64,000 nucleotides of DNA from Agelas oroides (taxonomy: Eukaryota > Porifera > Demospongiae > Agelasida > Agelasidae). Of this stretch, positions 26,936-41,554 are shown piece by piece; positions within the stretch are counted from its first letter, which is position 1; each line of letters opens with the position of its first letter. The notes under the pieces were generated by a model. The model was not told where the DNA came from. It made no database searches and worked only from the letters and a program-made list of their open reading frames with translations. A program made the position numbers and the translations under genes. The stretch lies in contig OX422193.1 in the NCBI GenBank assembly GCA_949130485.1, positions 7,350,472 to 7,414,471 of the forward strand, in the 5' to 3' direction.

Positions 26936-29900
26936 ACACCGTGAGATATTATGGGAGACCATAAGACAGCATGACACACTACGAGACATTATAGATCCAA
27001 TGGGACTGTATGAGACTGCATGAGACACTGACACAATAGGAGACATCGTGAGGCACTATGAGACACCATGAGATATTATGGGACATCATGAGACAGCATG
27101 ACATACTACGAGACATTATGGATGCAATAGGACTGTGTGAGGCAACATTAGACATGAGACACTATGAGAGACAAAAGGAGACATCATGAGATATTATGAG
27201 ACAGCACGAGACACTATGAGACATTATAGATCGAATTGGACTGTATGAGACAGCATGAGACATTATGAGTCAGCATGAGACACTACGAGACATTATAGAT
27301 GCAATGGGACTGTATGAGACAGCATGAGACACTGAGACAAAAGGAGACATCATGAGACATTATGAGTCAGCATGAAACACTACTAGCCAATAACAGACAT
27401 CATGAGACATGATGAGACAGCATGAGAGATTATGAGACATTGTGGATGAAATGGGACAGTATGAGACAGCATGAGACACTATGAGACAATAGGAGACATC
27501 ATCAGACATTATGAGACAGCATGAGACACTATGAAACAATGAGTGACATAATGAGACGTCATGAGACAGCATGAGACTCTAGGAGACATTATGGATGCAA
27601 TGCGACTCTATGACACAGCATAAGGTACTCAGACAATCAATAGGAGACATCATCAGACATTATGACACACTATGAGACATCATGAGACAGCATGAGACAC
27701 TATGAGACATCATGTGATATTATGAGACAGCATGAGACATGAGACACTATGAGACAATAGGAGACATCATGAGATATTATGAGACAGCATGAGACACTAC
27801 GAGACATTATAGATCCAACGGCACTGTATGAGACAGCATGAGACACTGACACAATAGGAGACATCGTGAGGCAGTATGAGACACTATGAGGCACCATGAG
27901 ACACCATGAGATATTATGGGAGATCATGAGACAGCATGACACACTACGAGACATTATGGATGCAATGGGACAGCAAGAGACAGCATGAGACACCATGAGA
28001 AATAGCAGATATTGTGAGATATTCAGACACTATAACACATCATGAGACATTATGAGTCGGCATGAGACACTATCAGCCAATAAGAGACATCATGAGACAT
28101 TAGAAGACATTATGGATGCGATGGGACTGTGTGATAACACTATGAGACAATAGGAGACAGTGTGAGACAGTATGAGACACTATGAGACACCATCAGACAT
28201 TGAGACAGCATGAGACACTGTGAGACAAAAGGAGACATCATGAGAAATTATGAGACAGCATAAGACACTACGAGACATTATGACATGCAATAGAACTGTA
28301 TGTGACAGTATGAGACACTGTGAGACAATAGGAGACATCATGAGATATTATGAGACACTATGAGACATCATGAGACATCATGAGACAGCATGAAGTACTA
28401 TGAGACATTATGGATGCAATGGCACTATATGAGACAGCATGAGATACTGAGACAATAGGAGACATCATTAGACATTATGAGACATTATGGATGCAATTGG
28501 ACTGAACTATTAGCCAATAGGAGACATCATGAGACATCATGAGACATTATGAGACACTATAAGACATCATGAGACATTATGAGACGGCATGAGACACTAC
28601 AAGACATTATGAGATTGAATGGGACTGTATGAGACAGCATGAGACACCATGAGACATTATGAGATGCAATGAAATTGTATGAGACAGCATAAGATAGCAT
28701 GCGACATTATGAGACAATAGCAGACATCATCAGACATTATGAGACAGCATGAGACACTATGAAACAAGGAGAGACATCATCAGACCTCACGAGAGAGCAT
28801 GAGACAGCATGAGACAGTACCAGACATTATGGATGGAATAGGACTGCATGAGTCAGCATGAGATACTGAGACAATAGGAGACATCCTGAGACATTATCAG
28901 ACACTATGAGACATCATGAGACGTCATGAGACAGCATGAGACAATATTAGCCAATAAGAGACATCATGAGACATGATGAGACAGCATGAGACATTATGAG
29001 ACATTATGGATGAAATGGGGCTGTATGAGAAACCATGAGACATTATGAGACAATAGCAGACATCATCAGACATTATGAGACAGCATGAGACATTATGAAA
29101 CAAGGAGAGACATCATCAGACCTCATGAGAGAGCATGAGACCGCATGAGACACTACAAGACATTATGGACGGAATGGGACTGCATGAGTCAGCATGAGAT
29201 ACTGAGACAATAGGAGACATCATGAGACATTATCAGACACTATGAGACATTATGAGACAGCAGGAGACATCATGAGACATGAGAGAGTATGAAACACTAT
29301 GAGAAAATAAGAGATATCATGAGACATTATGAGACATGATGAGACAGCATGAGACATTATGAGGCGTTATGGATGAATAGGGACTGTATGAGACAGCATG
29401 AGACATTATGAGATATTATAGATCCAATGGGACTGTATGAGACAGCATGAGACACTGACACAATAGGAGACATCATCAGACATTATGAGACAGCATGAGA
29501 CATTATGAAACAAGGAGAGACATCATCAGACCTCATGAGAGAGCATGAGACACTACGAGACATTATGGACGGAATGGGACTGCATGAGTCAGCATGAGAT
29601 ACTGAGACAATAGGAGACATCATGAGACATTATCAGACACTATGAGACATTATGAGACAGCAGGAGACATCATGAGACATGAGAGAGTATGAAACACTAT
29701 GAGAAAATACGATATCATGAAACATTATGAGACAGCATGAGACATTATGAGACATTATAGATCCAATGGGACTGTATGAGACAGCATGAGACACTGACAC
29801 AATAGGAGACATCGTGAGCCTCTATGAGACACTATGAGGCACTATGAGACACCATCAGATGTTATGGGACATCATGAGACATCATGAGACAGCATGACAC

Positions 29901-32305
29901 ACTGAGACAGTAGGAGACATCATGAGACATTATCAGACACTATGAGATATCCTGAGACATTGTGAGCCAGTCTGAGACATTATGATACATCATGAGATTT
30001 TATCAGACAGCACAAGACACCACGAGACATTATGGATGCATTGGGACTGTATGAGACAGCATGAGAAACTGAGACAATAGGAGACCACATCAGACATTAT
30101 GAGACACCATGAGACAGCACGAGACACTATGAGACATTATGGATGCAATGGGACTTTATGAGACAGCACGAGACTATGAGACAATAGGAGACATCATGAG
30201 ACACTATGAGAAATCAAGAGACACTATGAGACAGCATGAGACACTACGAGACATTATTGATGCAATGGGACAGTATCAGACAGCATGAGACACAATGAGA
30301 CAATACGAGACATTATGAGACATTATGAGACAGTATGAGACACTACGAGATATTATGGATGCAATGAGCCTGTATGAGACAGCATAAGATACTGAGACAA
30401 TAGGAGACATCATGAGACATCATGAGAGATCATGAGACACCATGGGACATCATGAGACATTATGAGACAATATCAGCCATCTTGAGACATTAAGTCTGCA
30501 TAAGACACTACTAGACATTATGAGAGTCAATGGGACTGTATGAAACAGCATGAGACACTGTGAGAAAATAGGAGACATCATGAGATATTATGAGACACTA
30601 TGAGACATCATGAGATATTATGAGATGGCAAGAGACACTATCAGCCAATAAGAGACACACAGCATAAGATACTGAGACAATCAATAGGAGACATCATGAG
30701 ATATTATGAGACACTATGAGACATCTGAGGTATTATGAGACACTATGAGGCATCATGAGACAGCATGAGACATTACGAGACAGTATGGATGCGATGGGAT
30801 TGTATGATACAGCATGAGACACTGACACAATAGGAGACATCGTGCGGCAATATGAGACACTATGAGACAGTAGGAGACATCATGAGATATTATGAGACAG
30901 TATGAGACACTACGAGACATTATAGATCCAATGGGACTATATGAGGCAGCATGAGACACTGACACAATAGGAGACATCGTGAGGCAGTACACTATGAGAC
31001 ACCATGAGATATTATGGGACATCTGAGACAGCATGACACACTTTGAGACATTATGGATGCAATGGGACTCTATGAGACAACATGAGACATGAGACACTAT
31101 GAGACAAGAGGAGACATCATGAGATATTATGAGACAGCATGAGACACTACGAGACATTATGAGATTCAATGGGACTGTATGAGACAGCATGAGACACCAT
31201 GAGACAATAGGAGACATCATGAGACATGAGACACTATAAGACATCCTGAGGCATTATGAGACGGCATGAGACACTATCAGTCAATAAGAGACATCATGAG
31301 ACATTATGAGTCAGTATGGATGCGATGGGATTGTATGATACAGCATGAAAGACTACGAGACAATAAGAGGCTTCCTGAGACAGTATGAGACACTATGAGA
31401 CATCATGTGACATTGAGACAGCATGATACACTGTGAGACAGCATGAGATAGCATACAACATTACGAGACAACAGGAGACATAATCAGACATTATGAGACA
31501 CTTGGGACTGTATGAGACAGCATGAGACATTATGAGACATTATGGATGAAATGGGACTGTATGAGACAGCATGAGACACTATGAGACAATAGGAGACATT
31601 ATGAGACAGTATGAGACACTATGAAACAATGGGAGACATCATGAGACGTCATGAGACAGCATGAGACTCTAGGAGACACTATGGATGCAATGCGACTCTA
31701 CGACACAGCATAAGATACTGAGACAATCAATAGGAGACATCATGAGACAGCATGAGACACTATGAGAGATCATGAGACATCATGAGACAGCATGAGACAC
31801 TACGAGACATTATAGATGCAATGGGACTGTATCAGACAGCATGAGACACTGAGACAATAGGAGACATCATGAGACAATATGAGACAGCATGAGACTCTAC
31901 GAGACATTATGGATGCAATGGGACTGTGTGAAACAGCAAGAGACACCACGAGACAATAGGATACATCATGAGATATTATGAGACACTATAAGACATCATG
32001 AGACATTATGAGACAGCATGAGACACTATCAGCCAATAAGAGACAGCATGAGACATTATGAGACAATATGGATGTGATGGGACTGTATGATACAGCACGA
32101 GGCACTATGAGACAATAGGAGACTTCCTGAGACAGTATGAGACACTATGAAACATCATGAGACATTGAGACATTGAGACAGCATGAAACACTGTGAAACA
32201 AAAGGAGACATTATGAGACATTATGAGACAGCATAAGACACTACGACACATTATGAGATTCAATGAGACTGTATGAGACAGAGTGAGACACCATGAGTCA
32301 TTACG
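26936..32305 (+). repeat. GAGACA-orientation satellite block
   Basis: ATGAGACAnn monomers, direct paralogue of 1789-7089 at an offset of about 25.15-25.23 kb. The small changes in offset reflect gain or loss of a few monomers. The 163-codon open frame at 30753-31244 on the other strand is satellite. Confidence 0.95.
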
Positions 32306-32560
32306 AGTCCCATTGCATCTATAATGTCTCGTAGTGTCTCATGCTGTCTCATAATGTCTCATGATGTCTCATAGTGTCTCATGTCTCATGATGTCTCCTA
32401 TTGATTGTCTCAGTATCTTATGCTGTGTCGTAGAGTCACATTGCATCCATAGTGTCTCCTAGAGTCTCATGCTGTCTCATGACGTCTCATGATGTCTTCC
32501 ATTGTTTCATAGTGTCTCATACTGTCTCATAATGTCTCCTATTGTCTCATAGTGTCTCAT
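32306..32560 (-). repeat. TGTCTC-orientation satellite block
   Basis: Paralogue of 7090-7349, with the same snap-back junction at GAGTCATTACGAGTCCCATTG. Confidence 0.9.
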
Positions 32561-32655
32561 GGAGACACTATGGATGCAATGCGACTCTACGACACAGCAT
32601 AAGATACTGAGACAATCAATAGCAGACATCATGAGACAGCATGAGACACTATGAG
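32561..32655 (+). repeat. 95-base inverted satellite segment
   Basis: Paralogue of 7350-7444, again a lone GAGACA piece inside TGTCTC DNA. Confidence 0.85.
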
Positions 32656-34099
32656 TGTCTCATGCTGTCTCACGCTCTCTCGTGAGGTCTGATGATGTCT
32701 CTCCTTGCTTCATAGTGTCTCAAGCTGTCTCATAATGTCTGATGATGTCTGCTATTGTCTCATAATGTCGCGTGCTATCTCATGCTATCTCATACAATTT
32801 CATTGCATCTCATAATGTCTCATGGTGTCTGATGGTGTCTCATGCTGTCTCATGATGTCTCCTATTGGCTAATAGTTCAGTCCCATTGCATCCATATGTC
32901 TCATAATGTCTAATGATGTCTCCTATTGTCTCAGTATTTCATACTGTCTGATATAGTGCCATTGCATGTCTCAGTATCTCATGCTGTCACATGATGTCTC
33001 ATGATGTCTCATGCTGTCTCATGATGTCTCCTATTGATTGTCTCAGTATCTTATGCTGTGTCATAGAGACGCATTGCATCCATAGTGTTTCCTAGAGTCT
33101 CATGCTGACTCATGACGTCTCATGATCTCTCTCATTGTTTCATAGTGTCTCATGCTGTCTCATACAGTCCCATTTCATCCATAATGTCTGATGATGTCTC
33201 CTATTGTCTCATAGTGTCTCATGCTGTCTCCTCCAGTCCCATTTCATCCATAATGTCTCATAATGTCTCATGCTGTCTCATCATGTCTCATGATGTCTCT
33301 TTTTGGCTAGTAGTGTTTCATACTGTCTCATAATGTCTGATGATGTCTCCTATTGTCTCAGTGTCTCATGCTGTCTCATACAGTCCCATTGCATGTATAA
33401 TGTCTTGTAGTGTCTCATGCTGCCTCATAATGTCTCATGATGTCTCATAAAGTCTCATGATGTCTCCTATTGTCTCAGTATCGTGTGCTGTCTCATAGAG
33501 TCGCATTGCATCCATAATGTCTCCTAGAGTCTTATGCTGTGTCATGACGTCACATGATGTCTCTCATTGTTTCATAGTGTCTCATCCTCTCTCAAAATAT
33601 CTGATGATGTCTCGTATTGTCTCATAGTGTCTCATGTTGTCTCATACAGTCCCATTTCATCCATAATGTCTCATAATGTCTCATGCTGTCTCATCATGTC
33701 TCATCATGTCTCTTATTGGCTAATATTGTCTCATGCTGTCTCATAACGTCTCATGATGTCTCCTATTGTCTCAGTATCTCATGTTGTCTCATACAGTTCC
33801 ATTGCATCCATAATGTCTCGTAGTGTGTCATGCTGTCTCATGATGTCCCATAATATCTCATGGTGTCTCTTAGTGCCTCATAGTGTCTCATAGTGCCTCA
33901 CGATGTCTCCCATTGTCTCAGTGTCTCATGCTGTCTCATACAGTCCCATTGGACCTATAATGTCTCATAGTGTCTCATAATGTCTGATGATGTCTCCTAT
34001 TGTCTCATAGTGTCTCATGCTGTCTCATACAGTCCCTTTGTGTCCATAATGTCCCATGCTGTCTCATAAAGTCACGTGACATCTCCTATTATCTTGTAG
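32656..34099 (-). repeat. TGTCTC-orientation satellite block
   Basis: TGTCTCATnn monomers, paralogue of 7445-8930 but shorter by one marker segment around 33140-33170. The last ~380 bases belong to the first 3010-base tandem copy. Confidence 0.93.
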
Positions 34100-36731
34100 A
34101 AGCATGTGAAACTGCAACAATAGGAGACCACATGAGACATTATGAGACATTATGAGACGGTATGAGACACTATGAGACAATAAGAGACATCTTGAGACAT
34201 TATGAGACAGCATGAGACATTACGACACATTATGGATGTGATGGGACTTTATGATACAGCATGAGACATGAGACACTATGAGACAATAGGAGACATCATG
34301 AGATATTATGAGACAGCATGAGACACTACGAGACATTATAGATCCAACTTGAGACACTGACACAATAGGAGACATCGTGAGGCAGTATGAGACACGATGA
34401 GGCACTATGAAACACCATGAGATATTATGTGACATCATGATACATAATGAGACAGCATGACACACTACGAGACATTATGGATGCAATGGGACTGTATGAG
34501 ACAGCATGAGAAACTGCGACAAATAGGAGACCACATGAGACGTTATGAGACATCAAGAGACAGTATGAGACACTATGAGACAATGAGACATCATGAGATA
34601 TTATGAGACAGCATGAGACATTGAGACAGTGGGAGACATCATGAGACATTAAGAGATAGCATGAGACACTATGAGACAATAGGAGACATCATGAGATAAA
34701 GACAGCTTGAGACACTATGAGACATTATAGATCCAATGGGACGGTATGAGTCAGCATAAGACACTGACACAATAGGAGATATCGTGAGCCCGTATGAGAC
34801 ACTATGAGGCACTATGACACACCATGAGATATTATGAGACATCATGAGACAGAATGAGACAGCATCACACACTACGAGACATTATGGATCCAATGGGACA
34901 GCATGAGACAGCATGAGACACCATGAGAAATAGGAGATATCGTGAGACATTGAGACACTATAAGACATCATGAGACATTATGAGACGACATCATGAGACA
35001 GTATGAGACAGCATAAGACACTACGAGACCTTATGACATGCAATAGAACTGTATGTGACAGTATCAGACACTGTGAGACAATAGAGACATCATGAGATAT
35101 TATGAGACACTATGAGACATCATGAGACACTATGAGACATCATGAGACATCATGAGACAGCATGAGGTACTACGAGACGTTATGGATGCAATGGGGCTGT
35201 ATGAGACAGCATGAGACACCATGAGACAATAGGAGACATCGTCAGGCAGTATGAGACATCGTGAGGCATTATGAGACAGCATAAGACACTGAGACAACAA
35301 GAGACATCATGAGACATTATGAGAGAGCATGAGACACTACGAGGCATATGAGATGCAATGGGACTTTATCAGACAGTATGAGAAACTATGAGACAAGAGG
35401 TGACATCACGTGACTTTATGAGACGGAATGAGACATTATGGATACAAAGGGACTGTATGAGGCAGCATGATACATTATGAGACAATAGGAGACATGAGAC
35501 ACTATGAGACAATAGGAGACATCATGAGATATTATGAGACAGCATGAGACACTACGAGACATAGATCCAACGGCACTGTATGAGACAGCATGAGACACTG
35601 ACACAATAGGAGACATCGTGAGGCAGTATGAAACACTATGAGGCACCATGAGACACCATGAGATATGATGGGAGATCATGAGACAGCATGACACACTACG
35701 AGACATTATGGATGCAATGGGACAGCATGAGACAGCATGAGACACCATGAGAAATAGGAGATATTGTGAGATATTCAGACACTATAACACATCATGAGAC
35801 ATTATGAGAAGGCATGAGACACTATCAGCCAATAAGAGATATCATGAGACATTATAAGACATTATGGATGCGATGGGACTGTGTGATAACACTATGAGAC
35901 AATAGGAGACAGTGTGAGACAGTATGAGACACTATGAGACACCATCAGACATTGAGACAGCATGAGACACTGTGAGACAAAAGGAGACATCATGAGAAAT
36001 TATGAGACAGCATAAGACACTACGAGACATTATGACATGCAATAGAATTGTATGTGACAGTATGAGACACTGTGAGACAATAGGAGACATCATGAGATAT
36101 TATGAGACACTATGAGACATCATGATACAGCATGAAGTACTATGAGACATTATGGATGCAATGGCACTATATGAGACAGCATGAGATACTGAGACAATAG
36201 GAGACATCATTAGACATCATGAGACATTATGGATGCAATTGGACTGAACTATTAGCCAATAGGAGACATCATGAGACATCATGAGACATTATGAGACACT
36301 ATAAGACATCATGAGACATTATGAGACGGCATGAGACACTACAAGACATTATGAGATTGAATGGGACTGTATGAGACAGCATGAGACACCATGAGACATT
36401 ATGAGATGCAATGAAATTGTATGAGACAGCATGAGATAGCATGCGACATTATGAGACAATAGCAGACATCATCAGACATTATGAGACAGCATGAGACACT
36501 ATGAAACAAGGAGAGACATCATCAGACCTCACGAGAGAGCATGAGACAGCATGAGACACTACGAGACATTATGGATGCAATGGGACTGCATGAGTCAGCA
36601 TGAGATACTGAGACAATAGGAGACATCATGAGACGTTATGAGACAGAATGAGACAATATTAGCCAATAAGAGACATCATGAGACATGATGAGACAGCATG
36701 AGACATTATGAGACATTATGGATGAAATGGG
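33722..36731. repeat. 3010-base tandem duplication, copy A
   Basis: Starts at AATATTGTCTC and is followed immediately by a second copy (36732-39741). It includes a strand switch at 34100 and a recombinant junction at 35495. The only differences from copy B that I found by eye are single bases near 33734, 33954 and 36275. Confidence 0.93.
34100..36731 (+). repeat. GAGACA-orientation satellite block
   Basis: ATGAGACAnn monomers. The left half (to 35495) matches 8931-10319 and the right half matches about 13285-14535, so the block is a join of two segments that lie about 3 kb apart elsewhere in the window. Confidence 0.93.
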
Positions 36732-37110
36732 AATATTGTCTCATGGTGTCTCATAACGTCTCATGATGTCTCCTATTGTCTCAGTATCTCATGTTGTCTC
36801 ATACAGTTCCATTGCATCCATAATGTCTCGTAGTGTGTCATGCTGTCTCATGATGTCCCATAATATCTCATGGTGTCTCTTAGTGCCTCATAGTGTCTCA
36901 TAGTGCCTCACGATGTCTCCCATTGTCTCAGTGTCTCATGCTGTCTCATACAGTCCCATTGGATCTATAATGTCTCATAGTGTCTCATAATGTCTGATGA
37001 TGTCTCCTATTGTCTCATAGTGTCTCATGCTGTCTCATACAGTCCCTTTGTGTCCATAATGTCCCATGCTGTCTCATAAAGTCACGTGACATCTCCTATT
37101 ATCTTGTAGA
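36732..37110 (-). repeat. TGTCTC-orientation satellite block
   Basis: Short reversed block at the start of the second 3010-base copy, equivalent to 33722-34100. Confidence 0.9.
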
Positions 37111-39741
37111 AGCATGTGAAACTGCAACAATAGGAGACCACATGAGACATTATGAGACATTATGAGACGGTATGAGACACTATGAGACAATAAGAGACAT
37201 CTTGAGACATTATGAGACAGCATGAGACATTACGACACATTATGGATGTGATGGGACTTTATGATACAGCATGAGACATGAGACACTATGAGACAATAGG
37301 AGACATCATGAGATATTATGAGACAGCATGAGACACTACGAGACATTATAGATCCAACTTGAGACACTGACACAATAGGAGACATCGTGAGGCAGTATGA
37401 GACACGATGAGGCACTATGAAACACCATGAGATATTATGTGACATCATGATACATAATGAGACAGCATGACACACTACGAGACATTATGGATGCAATGGG
37501 ACTGTATGAGACAGCATGAGAAACTGCGACAAATAGGAGACCACATGAGACGTTATGAGACATCAAGAGACAGTATGAGACACTATGAGACAATGAGACA
37601 TCATGAGATATTATGAGACAGCATGAGACATTGAGACAGTGGGAGACATCATGAGACATTAAGAGATAGCATGAGACACTATGAGACAATAGGAGACATC
37701 ATGAGATAAAGACAGCTTGAGACACTATGAGACATTATAGATCCAATGGGACGGTATGAGTCAGCATAAGACACTGACACAATAGGAGATATCGTGAGCC
37801 CGTATGAGACACTATGAGGCACTATGACACACCATGAGATATTATGAGACATCATGAGACAGAATGAGACAGCATCACACACTACGAGACATTATGGATC
37901 CAATGGGACAGCATGAGACAGCATGAGACACCATGAGAAATAGGAGATATCGTGAGACATTGAGACACTATAAGACATCATGAGACATTATGAGACGACA
38001 TCATGAGACAGTATGAGACAGCATAAGACACTACGAGACCTTATGACATGCAATAGAACTGTATGTGACAGTATCAGACACTGTGAGACAATAGAGACAT
38101 CATGAGATATTATGAGACACTATGAGACATCATGAGACACTATGAGACATCATGAGACATCATGAGACAGCATGAGGTACTACGAGACGTTATGGATGCA
38201 ATGGGGCTGTATGAGACAGCATGAGACACCATGAGACAATAGGAGACATCGTCAGGCAGTATGAGACATCGTGAGGCATTATGAGACAGCATAAGACACT
38301 GAGACAACAAGAGACATCATGAGACATTATGAGAGAGCATGAGACACTACGAGGCATATGAGATGCAATGGGACTTTATCAGACAGTATGAGAAACTATG
38401 AGACAAGAGGTGACATCACGTGACTTTATGAGACGGAATGAGACATTATGGATACAAAGGGACTGTATGAGGCAGCATGATACATTATGAGACAATAGGA
38501 GACATGAGACACTATGAGACAATAGGAGACATCATGAGATATTATGAGACAGCATGAGACACTACGAGACATAGATCCAACGGCACTGTATGAGACAGCA
38601 TGAGACACTGACACAATAGGAGACATCGTGAGGCAGTATGAAACACTATGAGGCACCATGAGACACCATGAGATATGATGGGAGATCATGAGACAGCATG
38701 ACACACTACGAGACATTATGGATGCAATGGGACAGCATGAGACAGCATGAGACACCATGAGAAATAGGAGATATTGTGAGATATTCAGACACTATAACAC
38801 ATCATGAGACATTATGAGAAGGCATGAGACACTATCAGCCAATAAGAGATATCATGAGACATTATAAGACATTATGGATGCGATGGGACTGTGTGATAAC
38901 ACTATGAGACAATAGGAGACAGTGTGAGACAGTATGAGACACTATGAGACACCATCAGACATTGAGACAGCATGAGACACTGTGAGACAAAAGGAGACAT
39001 CATGAGAAATTATGAGACAGCATAAGACACTACGAGACATTATGACATGCAATAGAATTGTATGTGACAGTATGAGACACTGTGAGACAATAGGAGACAT
39101 CATGAGATATTATGAGACACTATGAGACATCATGATACAGCATGAAGTACTATGAGACATTATGGATGCAATGGCACTATATGAGACAGCATGAGATACT
39201 GAGACAATAGGAGACATCATTAGACATCATGAGACATTATGGATGCAATTGGACTGAACTATTAGCCAATAGGAGACATCATGAGGCATCATGAGACATT
39301 ATGAGACACTATAAGACATCATGAGACATTATGAGACGGCATGAGACACTACAAGACATTATGAGATTGAATGGGACTGTATGAGACAGCATGAGACACC
39401 ATGAGACATTATGAGATGCAATGAAATTGTATGAGACAGCATGAGATAGCATGCGACATTATGAGACAATAGCAGACATCATCAGACATTATGAGACAGC
39501 ATGAGACACTATGAAACAAGGAGAGACATCATCAGACCTCACGAGAGAGCATGAGACAGCATGAGACACTACGAGACATTATGGATGCAATGGGACTGCA
39601 TGAGTCAGCATGAGATACTGAGACAATAGGAGACATCATGAGACGTTATGAGACAGAATGAGACAATATTAGCCAATAAGAGACATCATGAGACATGATG
39701 AGACAGCATGAGACATTATGAGACATTATGGATGAAATGGG
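37111..39741 (+). repeat. GAGACA-orientation satellite block
   Basis: Equivalent to 34100-36731 in the first 3010-base copy. Confidence 0.93.
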
Positions 39742-41520
39742 AATATTGTCTCATGGTGTCTCATAACGTCTCATGATGTCTCCTATTGTCTCAGTATCTC
39801 ATGCTGACTCATGCAGTCCCATTCCGTCCATAATGTCTCGTAGTGTCTCATGCTGTCTCATAATGTCTGATGATGTCTGCTATTGTCTCATAATGTCGCA
39901 TGCTATCTCATGCTGTCTCATACAATTTCATTGCATCTCATAATGTCTCATGGTGTCTCATGCTGTCTCATACAGTCCCATTCAATCTCACAATGTCTTG
40001 TAGTGTCTCATGCCGTCTCATAATGTCTCATGATGTCTTATAGTGTCTCATAATGTCTCATGCTGTCTCATGATGTCTCATGATGTCTCTTATTGGCAAA
40101 TAGTTCAGTCCCATTGGATCAACAATGTCTCATAATGTCTAATGATGTTTCCTATTGTATCAGTATCTCATGCTGTCTCATATTGTCCCATTGCATCAAT
40201 AATGTCTCGTAGTGTCTCATGTTGTCTCATAGTGTCTCTTGATTTCTCATAGTGTCTCACAATGTTTCCTATTGTCTCATAGTCTCGTGCTGTCTCATAA
40301 AGTCCCATTGCATCCATAATAACTCATAGTGTCTCATGCTGTCTCATAATGTCTCATGATGTTTCATGGTGTCTCATAATGTCTGATATAGTCTCCTATT
40401 GTCTCAGTTTTTCATGCTGTCTCATACAGTCCCAATGCATCCATAATGTCTCGTGGTGTCTTGTGCTGTCTGATAAAATCTCATGATGTATCATAGTGTC
40501 TCATACTGGCTCACAATATCTCAGGATATCTCATAGTGTCTCATAATGTCTCATGATGTCTCCTACTGTCTCAGGGTGTCATGCTGTCTCATGATGTCTC
40601 ATGATATCCCATAATATCTGATGGTGTCTCGTAGTACCTTATAGTGTCTCATAGTGCCTCACGATGTCTCCTATTGTGTCAGTGTCTCATAGTGTCTCAT
40701 GCTGTTTCATGCTCTCTCGTGAGGTCTGATGATGTCTCTCCTTGTTTCATAGTGTCTCATGCTGTCTCATTATGTCGCATGCTGTCTCATACAGTCCCAT
40801 TGGATCTATAATGTCTCGTAGTGTCTCATACTGTTTCATAATATCTGATGGTGTCTCCTCTTTTCGCATAGTGTCTCATGTCTCATGTTGTCTGATACAG
40901 TCCCATTGCATCCATAATGTCTCGTAGTAGGTCATGCTATCTGATGATGTCCCATAATATCTCATGGTGTCTCATAGTGCCTCATAGTGTCTCATACTGC
41001 CTCACGATGTCTCCTATTGTCAGTGTCTCATGCTGTCTCATACAGTCCCATTCGATCTATAATGTCTCATAGTGTCTCATAATGTCTGATGATGTCTCCT
41101 ATTGTCTAAGTATCTCATGCTGTCCCACAATGTCTCATGATGTCTCATAGTGTCTCATAATGTCTCATGATGTCTCCTATTGTCTCAGTGTCTCATGCTG
41201 TTTCATACAGTCCCATTGCATCCATAATGTCTCATTCTGTCTCATAATGTCTCCTATTGTCTCATAGTGTCTCATGCTATCTCATACAGTCACTTTGTGT
41301 CCATAATGTCTCATTCTGTCTCATAAAGTCACGTGATGTCTCCTATTGTCTCATAGTTTCTCATACTGTCTGATAAAGTCCTATTGCATCTCATATGTCT
41401 CGTAGTGTCTCATGCTCTCTCATAATGTCTCATGATGTCTCTTATTGTCTCAGTGTCTCATCCTGTCTCTTAATGCCTCATGATATCTCATACTGCCTGA
41501 TGATGTCTCCTATTGTATCG
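39742..41520 (-). repeat. TGTCTC-orientation satellite block
   Basis: TGTCTCATnn monomers, mosaic paralogue of 14536-16950 with internal segments missing (16328 pairs with 40742). It stops at TATTGTATCG where the unique island begins. Confidence 0.93.
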
Positions 41521-41554
41521 GTTAATATGATAACTCCACCCATTGCTCTGTGTT

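Larger units (their letters stand above)
16436..27776. repeat. Large direct segmental duplication II, copy 1
   Basis: Corresponds to 43290-59702. It contains five 652-base-type repeat starts, the empty retrotransposon site and coding module 3. Confidence 0.88.
25148..35495. repeat. Large direct segmental duplication I, copy 2
   Basis: Second copy of 1-10319. The offset drifts from 25147 to 25176 through small monomer gains and losses. Homology stops at 35495, where sequence matching about 13285 begins. Confidence 0.9.
36732..39741. repeat. 3010-base tandem duplication, copy B
   Basis: Head-to-tail second copy of 33722-36731. It starts with the junction found at 14536 (CATGG variant), then follows copy A through the same strand switch (37110) and recombinant join (38505). 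At 39742 the sequence continues as the paralogue of 14536 onward. Confidence 0.93.
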
